From NCBI GenBank assembly GCA_019787685.1, contig JAHNUO010000004.1, positions 372,001 through 436,000 on the forward strand: a stretch of 64,000 nucleotides of DNA, in the 5' to 3' direction. A program made the translations under genes and the position numbers. The notes below the pieces were generated by a model that was given only the letters and a program-made list of their open reading frames with translations, was not told the DNA's origin and did not search any database. The DNA is from Chiua virens (taxonomy: Eukaryota; Basidiomycota; Agaricomycetes; Boletales; Boletaceae). Shown here piece by piece: positions 10,903-21,275 of the stretch. Positions within the stretch are counted from its first letter, which is position 1; each line of letters starts with the position of its first letter.

Positions 10903-12686
10903 TCAGCTCGACATCCTAATATACGGAGTAATGAACGAATGAGTGACACCACTATGATCCTCGGAATGTGTGCCCACCTCGAATACGATGCCAGCACACC
11001 TGCCATCGGAACGAAACTCACATCAGATATGCCACTCCACCGCAAAATCAGGTCTGCTTACTGATATCCAGTGATGCACTTGACTTCGACAACTGGTCGC
11101 TTTGTGTTCCTGTCACCCGTCCCGGTGATCCTCCGGAACGTGATGTCCTTCCAGACCAGATCCCCGGTCACGTTTGGACAGGTCTCGTGCGGGCACCAAA
11201 AATCAGTGATCTGATGGTGTCATAAGGGTCGTTATGTCCCATGTGCTGTCTTCCTTACCTGGATAGGATGGGCAACGTTGGTCTAGATCGCGTCAGTATC
11301 CACACATTTTCAAGGACGAGGATGTGTCGTCTTACAAATTTGAAACTTGACACCGCATCAGAATCACCATACAACATACAAATACGACAGACTCACTCCT
11401 CATACGTCGCATTCTGGACGACGCCCGATGCTGACGGGTAAGACTAGCGGGCAGGATAGACCAACCATCAGCAATACGCCTCACATACGAGTCCAATGTT
11501 CTCCACCTTCAATATGATTCCCCCATCACCCCCGTAGTGAGTGACGTTCCTGTAATACACATTCTGCACCCTGTGATCGGTGTCAGTCTCTGTTTAGAAT
11601 TTATGAACGATCAAACACAGGACGAGACACCCGTGGCACCTTTGCCAAAGGATCCGATATTATTTCCTAGCACACGTCTCCGATCAATCCTCCGGATCAA
11701 ACATGGCCGACGTACCAGCAGAATAGAAACATTGGATGTTCTCCGCAAGGAACCCATCCGTGGGTGCCTTGACTGTCACGCATTCATCGCCATTCTCGAC
11801 GGAGACGTCATGCACGTAGTTGTTGTTCCCCGAGATATCGATCCCATCCGTTTCTCCAATGTGGTCTGCCACGATCTGAAACCTTTATTTAGCAAGAGCG
11901 AGGAAGGAATGCGATTACAAATGTGACCTTCATGTCATGCACAACGTTATCGTTCCCTATGATGACCAGATGAAACCTGCGAGAACGCTCTAGCTTCACC
12001 GAACGATCGGTGGCGGATAAAAGACGCACATGGGGGCATTGTAGAGCGTGACACCGCTTACATCGACGTTGTTACAGTTTTCAAAACGAAGGAGGCGAGG
12101 ACGACTCGGCTAGAGGTCACCATGGATGTCAGTATGACGCATACAGGCACATCAGCACGTACATATGCACCCAAACTGTCATCCGTTCAGCAACCGTATC
12201 TTGTTGTCAGAAAGCGAAACTCACTTGTTGTTCGGTCGCCAGAGGTGACCGTTCCCATGAATCGCGCCAGTGCCCTTCCAAACGGCTGCACCCATCGTCA
12301 AGATTCGCCACATACGTGTCTAGACATCTCTACACGGTCACTTACCATGCTGGCAGTGATCATACAAGAAGATGTTCCCTCCTAGGTCAGGATTGAATAC
12401 GAGATTCAACTCCCCATCGATCTCCATCGTGAAGTAATTGCCTTTTCGGAACGAGACGGCCTGTCTTGATGGCATAGTTCCCCTGAGGTACGAGAAGGAT
12501 CGTGTCGGCGGGATCGGAAGTTATCGCTTTAGACACACACTCCATGTATGCCCTACTAATCGCTGGTCCAATATCGGTCGTATTGTCCGCGACACCGCCA
12601 TAGTCGAGGACGTTGCATGTCGTGGTTGCATGTACCACGGAGCCTACCAAGGCAAGGAACAATAGAGACGAAAAGCTGAACGGCAT
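10903..12686 (-). CDS. Secreted GH28 pectinase (rhamnogalacturonase/exo-polygalacturonase type), one frame break
   Basis: A signal peptide (MPFSFSSLLFLALVGSVVHA) is followed by CNVLDYGGVADNTTDIGPAI, the usual start of fungal GH28 enzymes. Further exons give TDGIDISGNNNYVHDVSV, NGDECVTVK, the turn AGNNIGSFGKG formed across an intron, and VQNVYYRNVT, all GH28 beta-helix landmarks. The enzyme would cleave galacturonic-acid linkages in pectin outside the cell. Near 12455-12468 the frame must change by one base between VPQGNYAIKT and AVSFRKGNYFTMEIDGEL; a 31-base intron could bypass this but would delete conserved sequence. The C-terminal exon (VVEVKCITGY, then DGRCAGIVFE, ending at the TGA at 10903-10905) is clear in content but its splice site is uncertain. 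Substrate cannot be settled from sequence alone. Confidence 0.75.
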
Positions 12687-12689
12687 ATC

Positions 12690-14752
12690 GGACGTGGTTT
12701 GCGTTCAATGCAGCACGAGCCATGCTTTAAGTAAATGAGTTTGCAGGTAAATGTCACTGTGCCCTGTTGTTAAGTATGGTTATATTGCTTCAGGCCATGG
12801 CCATGCGATATGGTCTGGCAACGGTCGGACGCCTGCCTACCTAAGGGCTCCACTGTAAGTGTGGTGGATCCATACCAGCACCCGGGTAACAAGGGGTAAC
12901 CGTCCGCAGGCGGCTACTGTCACAAGTCCTGCGATGAGTTCGAGTTCCATCTGAACCGAATGGTGAGGTCGTCAAGACGTTCTGACGGAATAGCTGCCGC
13001 GGAACACACCGACCAAACATGCAGTGGTTACAATCAAAAAGACGTTGATGTGAGATATACGTCTCCGAACTGAAGATACGCCTCCGAAACCCTTTCAGAG
13101 AAAAGTCAGCAGCGCGCTGACAGTCACGGTCTATACAAATTAAAAGTAGATACGACGACGCACCAGCGTTTGCGATAAAATGCACCATTGTCGACAAAAT
13201 CGGGAACCGTGTCAGCGTGCTCCAGGCATTTGTCGCCTCCGCGTGAACATAATAAGCCGAGAACAGGATACAATGCAACTAGACGGTGTACAAAGACGAG
13301 CATAGGGGCGAGTCTCGTAAGAAGCCACGGGCTACGTCGTGTAACATGCTGACGTATCATGCTCAGATAGATTTTTTCCATCCGGACACTGTCAACTCCA
13401 TGTCCGACATCTCAAAGTCAGTCGGCGATACGTTCCTTAACGCGATGAGCGAAACTAGGGAACTACAACCGCGCCCCTGACGTTCCTGTCATCAAAGAGT
13501 TCATTGACATTAGTTCCCGTCCAGACTCATCGAACGAATGCACGACTGACGGACGTGCGGATGACCCGACAGGGTGACTGGGACAGTCGATGACATGCGG
13601 CACGGACTCCATAGTGCCATTAGCTTCGTTCTCGAGATTGACTTGGACCAAGCTTCGGATACTAGTAACCGCCAAGAATCCCGCAGGTTCGTCCCCACAA
13701 GAGACGTTCACCAAAACCACACCCGTACACGCCGATGAACCTTGCAAGCGTACCAAGGTCGGGAACAGATCCGACCTCTTGACGAAAACAGAAACTTGAC
13801 GCACTACATGGCATGGTCTGATGGGATAATTGAGGCGGTAAAAGGAGACCGGCCATGAGCGTGGCGACTCGACCCAGAGGCGAACAAGTGACGACCACGC
13901 TGACGCTCTGAGGTCGCCATCATGGCCTGTCTCCTGATATTCCGAACACTAGCAGCGGCGACAGCGGCGGGAGACGGGCCTATTGCAAAAATATAACGCA
14001 GGGGAAACAGCGACAAAAAAGCGACCACTCGAGGATATGAACTTTTGACACTTTGGACGCCATAGGAAAACTTGCTTGCGCACGATGAGACTCTCGTCCT
14101 CCACTCAAAGTGACAGGCTTTGTGTCTAATAGACCTTCGTGTCATCGTAGCGAGCAGGAGACCGCCGGAAAAGAACTCGTGTCCAGTTCGAGTTCCACGC
14201 GAGAGGATGCACGATGGCGAAAGTTACCCGACGTGCAAGGCTTTCGAAAGGGCGGGAGAGTTCCGACGACGGTTGACATGACAGGATATGTCAGAGACAG
14301 TAAATCGAGGGCGTCGTATTGGATGTCGGGTCGAGGCACCAGCCAAGTACCCACCGATCTTCCGGCCAATTCCGGGCGAGACTTGAACGTACCGTCATCC
14401 AACATTCGCGCATCTAGCCAAGCAGGTAAGCAAAGTTCGTACGTCCGTCCCATGTGACAGCATTGGTCATGCCCGCGCCGCATCGTCCCTTGAACAGTTT
14501 CACGTATCCACCCTCATGCTCATTGCCGGTGGTGGAGTGGCCCGAGACTCGGACGTACTTCGCGCCGAACTCCCGTTGAACACTTGCTACCATCAAGAAT
14601 CAGTGATCCGTACGAAAGACTCTCACAAGAATCGCACTAGTACAATTTCAGATTGGTTCGGCCGTTCTACCGCAGAACATCTACCTTTCGTAAAGACTTT
14701 GTCTCGTTCTCCCATGGATACGTTCGAGCATCATTAACTCATTCGTCACCAT
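12690..14752 (-). other. Unresolved coding-like debris
   Basis: Several minus-strand segments look protein-like but cannot be joined into a gene. One near 14600-14414 reads QREFGAKYVRVSGHSTTG, then GGYVKLFKG and WDGRTNFAYL; another near 13380-13120 is hydrophobic. Stops and frame changes separate them. I do not recognise the family. It could be a decayed secreted or enzyme gene, or a real gene whose frames are broken by sequencing indels as in the neighbouring ureG. Confidence 0.3.
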
Positions 14753-15909
14753 TCACAGCACTACGGGACCGGGTGTGCCCGGGCTGCCGGCGGCCTTCCA
14801 TGCAGCAAGGACGAGATCGACCACGTCCTCCACGCCCAGATTCTTTTTGACGCTGGTGAATACCGTCGGACCATCCCCACGCATGATCTTCGCGTCACGT
14901 TGCATCACGTCCAACGACGCATTCACGTACTCTGCAATATCGATCTATGGAAACGTTTTAGCATGCTTACCACGTGAGATGAGAGGTACGCGAGGAAGAA
15001 TCCAAATTGTTCATTAGAGCTTACTTTAGTTGATCACCAGGAGATCTGACTGGGAAATACCTGGACCTCCCTTGCGTGGAATCTTGTCCCCACCCTGAAT
15101 ATTTCGTCAACGAGATCCACAGGAGGGTCCACTGCCAAGAAAACAGATTACACACCGCAACATCGATCACGTAGATGATATAATCCGCCAATTCTCGTGA
15201 GTAGTTCGCAGCGAGGTTGTCCCCCCCACTCTCCACGAATAGAAGTTGGCATCCAAATTTGGCCTGCAAACTCTCAAGCGCACCCAGATTTGCGCTGATA
15301 TCTTCGCGTATGGCAGCATGAGGACATCCGCCCGTTTCGATCGCAAGAATTCGTGATGTTGGGAGTGCCTCGTGTTTGATGAGAAATTCTTGATCCTCTC
15401 GAGTAAAGATATCGTTTGTTACGGTCGCTACGGGTAAATGGTTGAGGATAAGGGATGGACGGTCGAGGCACGAGGGCTCGCCAAGACTCTCACCAATGTT
15501 GTATTCACCACGGAGGCGCTTGCACAAAGCGAGCGTGAGGGCCGTCTTTCCAGACCCTACTGGCCTAGACGAGCGAAGAGATCGAGGTCAAGGCACCGGA
15601 AGCCATGCAGACAACGTCATCAACCACGTACCCGCCAATTCCGACCGTGAAACCCCGCTCGTGAAAGTTTCGGGCTGAGTAGTTCAGGAAGATCTCGCTC
15701 TGCGAATTTACCTGGGGAAAAAAAATTGTTTATGGAGGGAATAGACGAAAAGCCTTCAAGTTGATACGTACCAGGATGTTCGAGCTGCTCGTGTGTGTGC
15801 CCGTGTTCCCCGCCGTGATCGTGACTATGGACTGCCCCCCATGCTCGTGCGTGTGCGACGGTGCCGAGTTGGGCCCTGAGCTGAGATTGTTGATGAACTG
15901 TACACTCAT
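14753..15909 (-). CDS. ureG: Urease accessory GTPase UreG, with three frame breaks
   Basis: UreG is the GTPase that drives nickel delivery to apo-urease with UreF/UreD. Read from the ATG at 15909, the gene has a His-rich N-terminus, then [12 protein letters not shown] spliced to the P-loop [20 protein letters not shown], then [58 protein letters not shown] spliced to [20 protein letters not shown], and a last exon [13 protein letters not shown]...GPVVL. The frame is broken at three places: a six-C run at 15835-15840, about 15684-15687 between AERDLP and NYSARN, and about 15028-15031 where an extra T before the donor site turns the NK codons into a stop. Everything else is conserved to the end, so these look like single-base sequence errors or very recent decay. 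Confidence 0.85.
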
Positions 15910-15973
15910 TCTAAATACCAGCGTTGAGATAAGATCGGAATAAGGTTGTCACCAAACTTTTCACACCCTGTGA
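15910..15973. promoter_or_regulatory. Very short divergent promoter ureG / USB1
   Basis: Only 64 bases lie between the two start codons. Both core promoters and leaders must fit here or overlap the neighbouring gene's first exon. Confidence 0.5.
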
Positions 15974-17210
15974 ATGAAGCGCGCGCTAGTTGAATACCCC
16001 AGTGACGACGACGACGACGAACAAGCCAATGTATTACCAACCCAGAAAAAGAGGTCCGTCGCAACTACCGCAACGTACTGACTCTGAACTGCACCTACAC
16101 TGACAGGAAGCTACCAGCCCTGTCCGCGTCGTTGACCGTCCCAACGCCGGTAGACAACCCGGCTCTCCACCAAGGCCGCGTACGCACAGCTCCTCACGTC
16201 GAGGGCCAGTATGCAACCCACATCTACGTCTCCCTCGTTCTGAACCCTAAAGACGCCCTCTATACCCTCATTGAGGACGCACTCGCCCTCGCCAAGACCC
16301 ACGTGCCCTCCCTCCATCCCATCGGTGATCAGGGCGCCCCACGCGAACTCCATGTCTCCCTTTCGCGTCCCTTGTACCTCCGCGCGCATCAGCGCGACGA
16401 GTTCAAAGGCGCCATCAAACAGGTCGCTTCTTCGATCGCACCGTGGGTCCTATTTCATCTATTGAAACGATAATGACCTCGAGGCTCGCCCATGAACAGA
16501 TTCGACGCATCGTTTACCTCTTTTTTAGAGCTGACCAACGATGAAAGAACCAGGACGTTTTTGGCCATGGACGTTGGCGCGGGCCGTCAAGAGGTGATTG
16601 AATACATTATACAGGCACTCGGACTCGCCATCAGTTCCTGACGATCTACTTCAGTTGTGCCGCTGTCTAGGCCTCCTCGGTCCAACCCTGCGCTTATTGC
16701 GACAAAGAGAATTCTATGTTGATCCAAAGTTTCACGCATCCATTGCATGGGCTTTGTTGGAGAAGTCTACGCCATCATCGTCCGATATAGCTGCCCCCTC
16801 GATCGCTGGGGAGTTAGACGAGATTACGGTATCTGAATGTGATGTCCCCGAGGAGCGCCATACACCCTCTTCACGAATCGAACAGCCACCTATTCATTTC
16901 CATCGCATCCCTCAATTTCCACCCGCTCTTGTGTCTTTACTCAATGAGGCATATGCAGCCAGGCTTTCACAGGCGCGAACTGGGGGGTTTGTTGTGGATA
17001 AGATCTCAGTCAAGATCGGGAAGGACGTCTTTACGTGGCCATTCAGCGGTATGTAGTAATCGCTAATTTGTCCTTGCAAAGGAGAGTTCTATATCGCGTA
17101 TCGCGCGGAATGGGGTTTTGCGGATTCAGTAAGTACTAGGGCGCAATATCTGCAGTCCTCGGGAACCTAATTGCGTTCGATCATAGGAAAAGTTCCGCGC
17201 GGAATTGTAG
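15974..17210 (+). CDS. USB1: U6 snRNA phosphodiesterase Usb1/Mpn1
   Basis: Six exons (15974-16053, 16107-16442, 16500-16593, 16655-17048, 17082-17128, 17187-17210) give an intact 324-residue protein. It starts with an acidic Asp run and a Lys-rich segment. The two catalytic HxS motifs of the 2H phosphoesterase fold are present: HVSLSRPLYLR in exon 2 and FHASIAW in exon 4. Between them lies SFLELTNDERTRTFLAMDVG, typical of Usb1. The enzyme trims the oligo(U) tail of U6 snRNA in the nucleus and leaves a protected end. Its coding sequence ends inside the last exon of the convergent methyltransferase gene. A His/Asp-rich insertion between the HxS motifs is longer than in animal homologues. Confidence 0.88.
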
Positions 17211-19071
17211 CGGGCTTGATGACCAGCGCAACGTTCCTTCCACTCCCAGTAGCTTGATCGAATAAATTGACCATCTCTACTTCCACCTCTTGGCCGCAAT
17301 CATTCATCTCCGTTAATTCATGCTGTATCCAATCGCGGCGATCGAGAAGGATCAGAGTTTCGATCAATGGCCCCAGTATGCACCGGAGCGTTTGTAGAAC
17401 GAACAGTGCACTCTCCATTTTTAGCCGTACTGCCTCGTTGGTAAACCATTCCGGGAGCGATGAGCTGATCGCTACCAGATCGATACCCAGCTTACTTGTG
17501 GCGTGTTCCAAGAACGTGTGCCAATCTTGGTATGCCTTATTGTTGAGCTTTCCTAGCCGACGGTTTTCCTGTGTCTCTCCAAGACCGGGCTGAATTGGGT
17601 GTTCTGAGAGTGTCTCGTGATCTATTGCGCTCAATTGCGAGCCGACCGCCTGTAGAACGGGCTGTAGGAGTGCCCGATAGACGACTTTGCGCAGTGCAAG
17701 CTCAGCGTCTCTCGTCCGCCTCTTCATTCTTCAGCCATTGAGAGGGTACTTGGGCAGCCAGATGGACAGCTGGGATCGTCAGCTTGGGAGTAGGATCCAT
17801 GCTTCGAAGGGGTTTAGACAAGGGAAAATCTGTAAATCTTGGGCGTTCATACTTGACAGGAATAGCCACATGTATGCTCAAACATACCAGAAGGGGACAT
17901 AAGATTGTAACAGCAACCCACGACGACGAGAGAGTAGGGTGTCCATGCACGGGCATCCTGTTCGCGTAGCCTGCGTGCCCTCGACCAGTCAGACAGAAAG
18001 GTACGCAGGACATCGACGGTCAGGGAGCCACAAGCATGAAGAGCGACCAACATGATGGGAATGGGCTTCTGACGGGCGTCGGGACCATCGGATCTCTCAG
18101 TCCCAGGAGACTCGACAAGCCACTCAGCTATGGACTCCTCTAATGTCCGCGGAGAAACGTGAACGGTTCGATGGGTGAGTGACCCCTTGCTAGAGTTTGG
18201 GATCTGTACGTCCCTGCTTTGAAGCTGTCCCGTGTCCTCTTGTGTCACCAACTCGATCCTAGGATGACCTGATGGTTTCCTTTCAGCGTTGAGAGTCGAG
18301 CGGTGGTCTCTCTTCAGTTTACGTGCCGTCTCCTTGGTCGTCCATTGACTAGCACCTGAGGTTTGATGCTCGTTGTTATCCAGCGCAAGAACGTGAAAGT
18401 CCAGTTCTTGGAGTGCGCGGGACAGGTATCCCTACAGGACTCGATTTCGATCCACAATCAGTACCGTCATCCAAACGTCACCACGGGATCCGACCAACTC
18501 ACTTGACCGGACCCAACGTCCACGGCGTGCCAGACGGCCCGGGGACTCTCGGAATGAACCATGTGACGAATATAGGAGGACATGCGGTCGATTTCATGCA
18601 CTTTTTTGGGCGAGATGCGGTAGGAACGGTCGCCGGCAGGACACGTTTCATACACTTGTACCGAGGAATCCGTTTGATTGGCGTTTCCGCGGAATACGCA
18701 GAGCGGGCTCACCTGACGGAGTACGCTGAAGCTGCAGAACGCGCACAGCATCTACCAGCGAACGGAGTTCTGCGGGGATCTATCGCATCGCGAGTTATCG
18801 ACGCCAAGATGACTGCGATTGGAATGGCACTCACATCGGCGCTGGGATGCTCGTCGTCGCGAGGACGTGTCAAGTAGTGCATGAGCTGCAGCCATGCTGG
18901 TGGTTGTCCGGGCTGTGTAGCTGCATAGTCCGATGCCCAAGTCCACCAAGTCGACCAGTGTGATGGACGTTGGTGGTGAACCGGGGTGACGTCGTTTGGG
19001 TGGATGGAAAGCAGCGACGCGATGGCAGGCGCCGAGATCGTGTCGACGATGGTGATGGTGTCGGGGTACAT
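17167..19071 (-). CDS. METTL25/RRNAD1-type methyltransferase
   Basis: The minus-strand ATG at 19071 begins MYPDTITIVDTISAPAIASL. Later exons give SPKKVHEIDRMSSYIRHMV, the SAM-binding motif AVDVGSGQ spliced to GYLSRALQELDFHVLALDNN, then MLVALHACGSLTVDVLRTFL, VVVGCCYNLMSP and a C-terminal helical part ending NVALVIKPA. This order (SPKK, DVGxGxG, GLHxCG-like, GCCYxxMS) is that of the METTL25/RRNAD1 family of predicted SAM-dependent methyltransferases; the substrate is not established. Near 17701-17735 the frame shifts by one base between VHLAAQVPSQWL and RDAELALRKVVYRALLQPVL, and no intron explains it. The gene ends at 17167, overlapping the last coding exon of USB1 by 44 bases. Confidence 0.8.
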
Positions 19072-20623
19072 CACACTTGCAACGTTACTAAGCAGGTCGT
19101 TTTCGCGCTACAACTTCCAAGAAAATACAAGCCTCCGTTATGGCTTCTACGGGTCTACATACGCATACAAGGGTTTACTGGGCGGGCCGCGCTTGCTGAC
19201 GATCGACCTGGCAATTGCTCATATTCTGATATACCAGAGACCGGATTCCGTTCGAGACAGCCTTGCAGCGGGCGTCTCACCACAGATGGGTATGTGCACA
19301 GGAGACAGGTGAGATTCTCGCTTCCGCAAACTATGCTCCATTCCGATCGTCTTGTTGTAGCGCAAAATATTAGTGAGTAATCGTGCTCCCTGTCATCAAC
19401 AGACCGTGCTCATAAATACGCAAAGAGTCCTGTGTTCACGGCTGCCCGCGTCAAGAGACTCACCCCTGTGTTTAGGGATAAAGCTCCCGAAGTGCGTCAG
19501 TCTCCATTCTGCCGCCAAAAGTGCCGTCACATCAATATCTGTTCCGTCCAAGTTGCGCGAGCATCTGGATGTTGTCCTCCGAGGATCACACCAAGCCGGT
19601 AGATGTCTTGATCAGTAGCTCTCTAGAGCCACCCTAGATGTCATTGGGATCGCAAGCACGTGCTTGTGCTAGTCTTGAAGGGGTTATGATTCAAGTCAAG
19701 ACGCCGTCTAGGTTTCGAATACCACTTTAACGCCTTCCCGAGAAGAGTGACGAGCTCGCCGATGGGCTTATCGGTTGATATTTACCACGGCCAAGAAGCT
19801 TCAACTAAGAACCGTATCCTCGAGAGGTGGATACCGTTACTCCGGAAATTCGTGCGTCATATCAGACTGCCAGTGATTGTCATTTTCATCTTCTTTGACA
19901 GCCTGTCATGATCATTAGCGCTCTCATTCCGAGGCGATGGAAAAAGCGCAAGACAAAAATCGACGCTAAAGGCGAGACTCCATTTGGACGACAAGCCGGA
20001 TTGTTCGCCGTCCAACAGACCCTGACTGGTTCGGTGTCTTTGGTAGGTATTCTGGCCCTCAGTGATGCTAAGCGCATTGCCTTGCTCTTTGTTCACAGTC
20101 CAATCGAATATGGCTTCCTCCAAGTTTACTTCACAACGGATATCGTGAGATACTGGTATCAGCTTTCCTCATAGCAGGATATGAAGTTTTGAAACGTCGT
20201 CCTCTGCGTTGACCTGGTGCCTCTATGCGCTGGCACGTGCGCCACAATCTCAGGACCGTTTGTGGGAAGCCATACGCAGTATAGACTCGAACTCTTCAAC
20301 GTTGAACGTGGATATTCTCAGGCTGGAATAGCTTGATTGGGTTGTTCGCGAGACACTCAGGATCCATGCCTCACTGACTTGGGCAACTTGAATGCGACAG
20401 AGGACGATGAGATCCCAATGGAACAGCCTTATTGGGATAAGTATGGAGAGCTCAGCACAATAATAAAGGTTGCCAAACAGGACATGCATCACCATACCAA
20501 TTCAAGCGATTAATAAAGGCTACTTACTCTATATGGGGCACAGATTGTACACATATTCAGGTACGCTACGACCCTGACCGTTTGGCCCTGAAGAGAACCA
20601 GCATCTGATCAGTGGCGTGTTCG
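19072..20623. other. No clear gene; possible decayed exons
   Basis: Short plus-strand pieces such as GYREILVSAFLIAGYEVLKRR near 20130-20200 look protein-like but are isolated by stops. They may be upstream exons of the P450 relic or unrelated debris. No promoter or RNA gene is seen. Confidence 0.35.
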
Positions 20624-21275
20624 CAGGCCGGAACGTTGGAAGACACTACCGGAGGGCGCTAAAGCGATTCAAGGTTTGTATTCGAATCTACTGTCGTTTT
20701 TGAGCGGAAACCGCGGGCGTATAGGTTATAGGTCCGCAGTCGCCGAGTGAGTGATTGAGTTCTATCCTGCCTGTAGTCTTGCAGTGAAAAACAAGATTTG
20801 ATTGGGTCTGTTGGCCATTCTACAGGATTTGAGTCTCAAGCCGTGTGTCTTGGAAGGCTATTCCTTGGCGGGAAAGGAAAAGATGTTCCTACGCTGATAT
20901 TTTCTGCTCTCAGGATTAAAATGTTTCTTTTCACACTCATTCGCGATCTCGAATTCACAGCTGACCCTTCGGTAATTATCGAGAAGACGTTCAAGTAAGC
21001 ATCTTTGTTGGCATTTTCCGAGCCCCTTAAATTATCCGAGGTGCATTGCATTTCTCTCTTTGCCGTGCGTTTCATGTTAAACGAACCTACCCCATTTTTC
21101 GTGGTCCAATCTGATTGGGCACTATGATAATGAGCTAATCACAGGGTGTTTGTGCGTTCTTGACAGCGTGGTTGCTCGTCCGGTGGTCAAGTCTCGGATC
21201 GTCTCTGGCAACAATATGCTTCTTTTCATCCGTTCAGTTCAACCTAGCAGTAGCCCATCCTCAGAGGCTCAGACA
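20624..21275 (+). pseudogene. Cytochrome P450 C-terminal remnant
   Basis: In order on the plus strand: PERW from about 20626 with LPEGAKAIQGLYSNLLSFLS, then SGNRGRIGYRSAVAE in place of the haem-binding loop, then after an intron-like gap KMFLFTLIRDLEFTADPSVI, and after another intron VVARPVVKSR and MLLFIRSV. This is the last third of an Agaricomycete microsomal P450. In the FxxGxRxCxG loop the haem-ligand cysteine is replaced by arginine (GNRGRIG), and no I-helix or ExxR region is visible upstream. The reading frame does not join properly at the IGYR/KMFL junction. The gene is dead, or badly corrupted in this assembly. Confidence 0.6.

Noticed and set aside
16594..16654. Suspected frame break in USB1 after GAGRQE
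   Set aside because: A 61-base GTGATT...TTCAG intron restores the frame to LCRCLGLLGPTLRLL.
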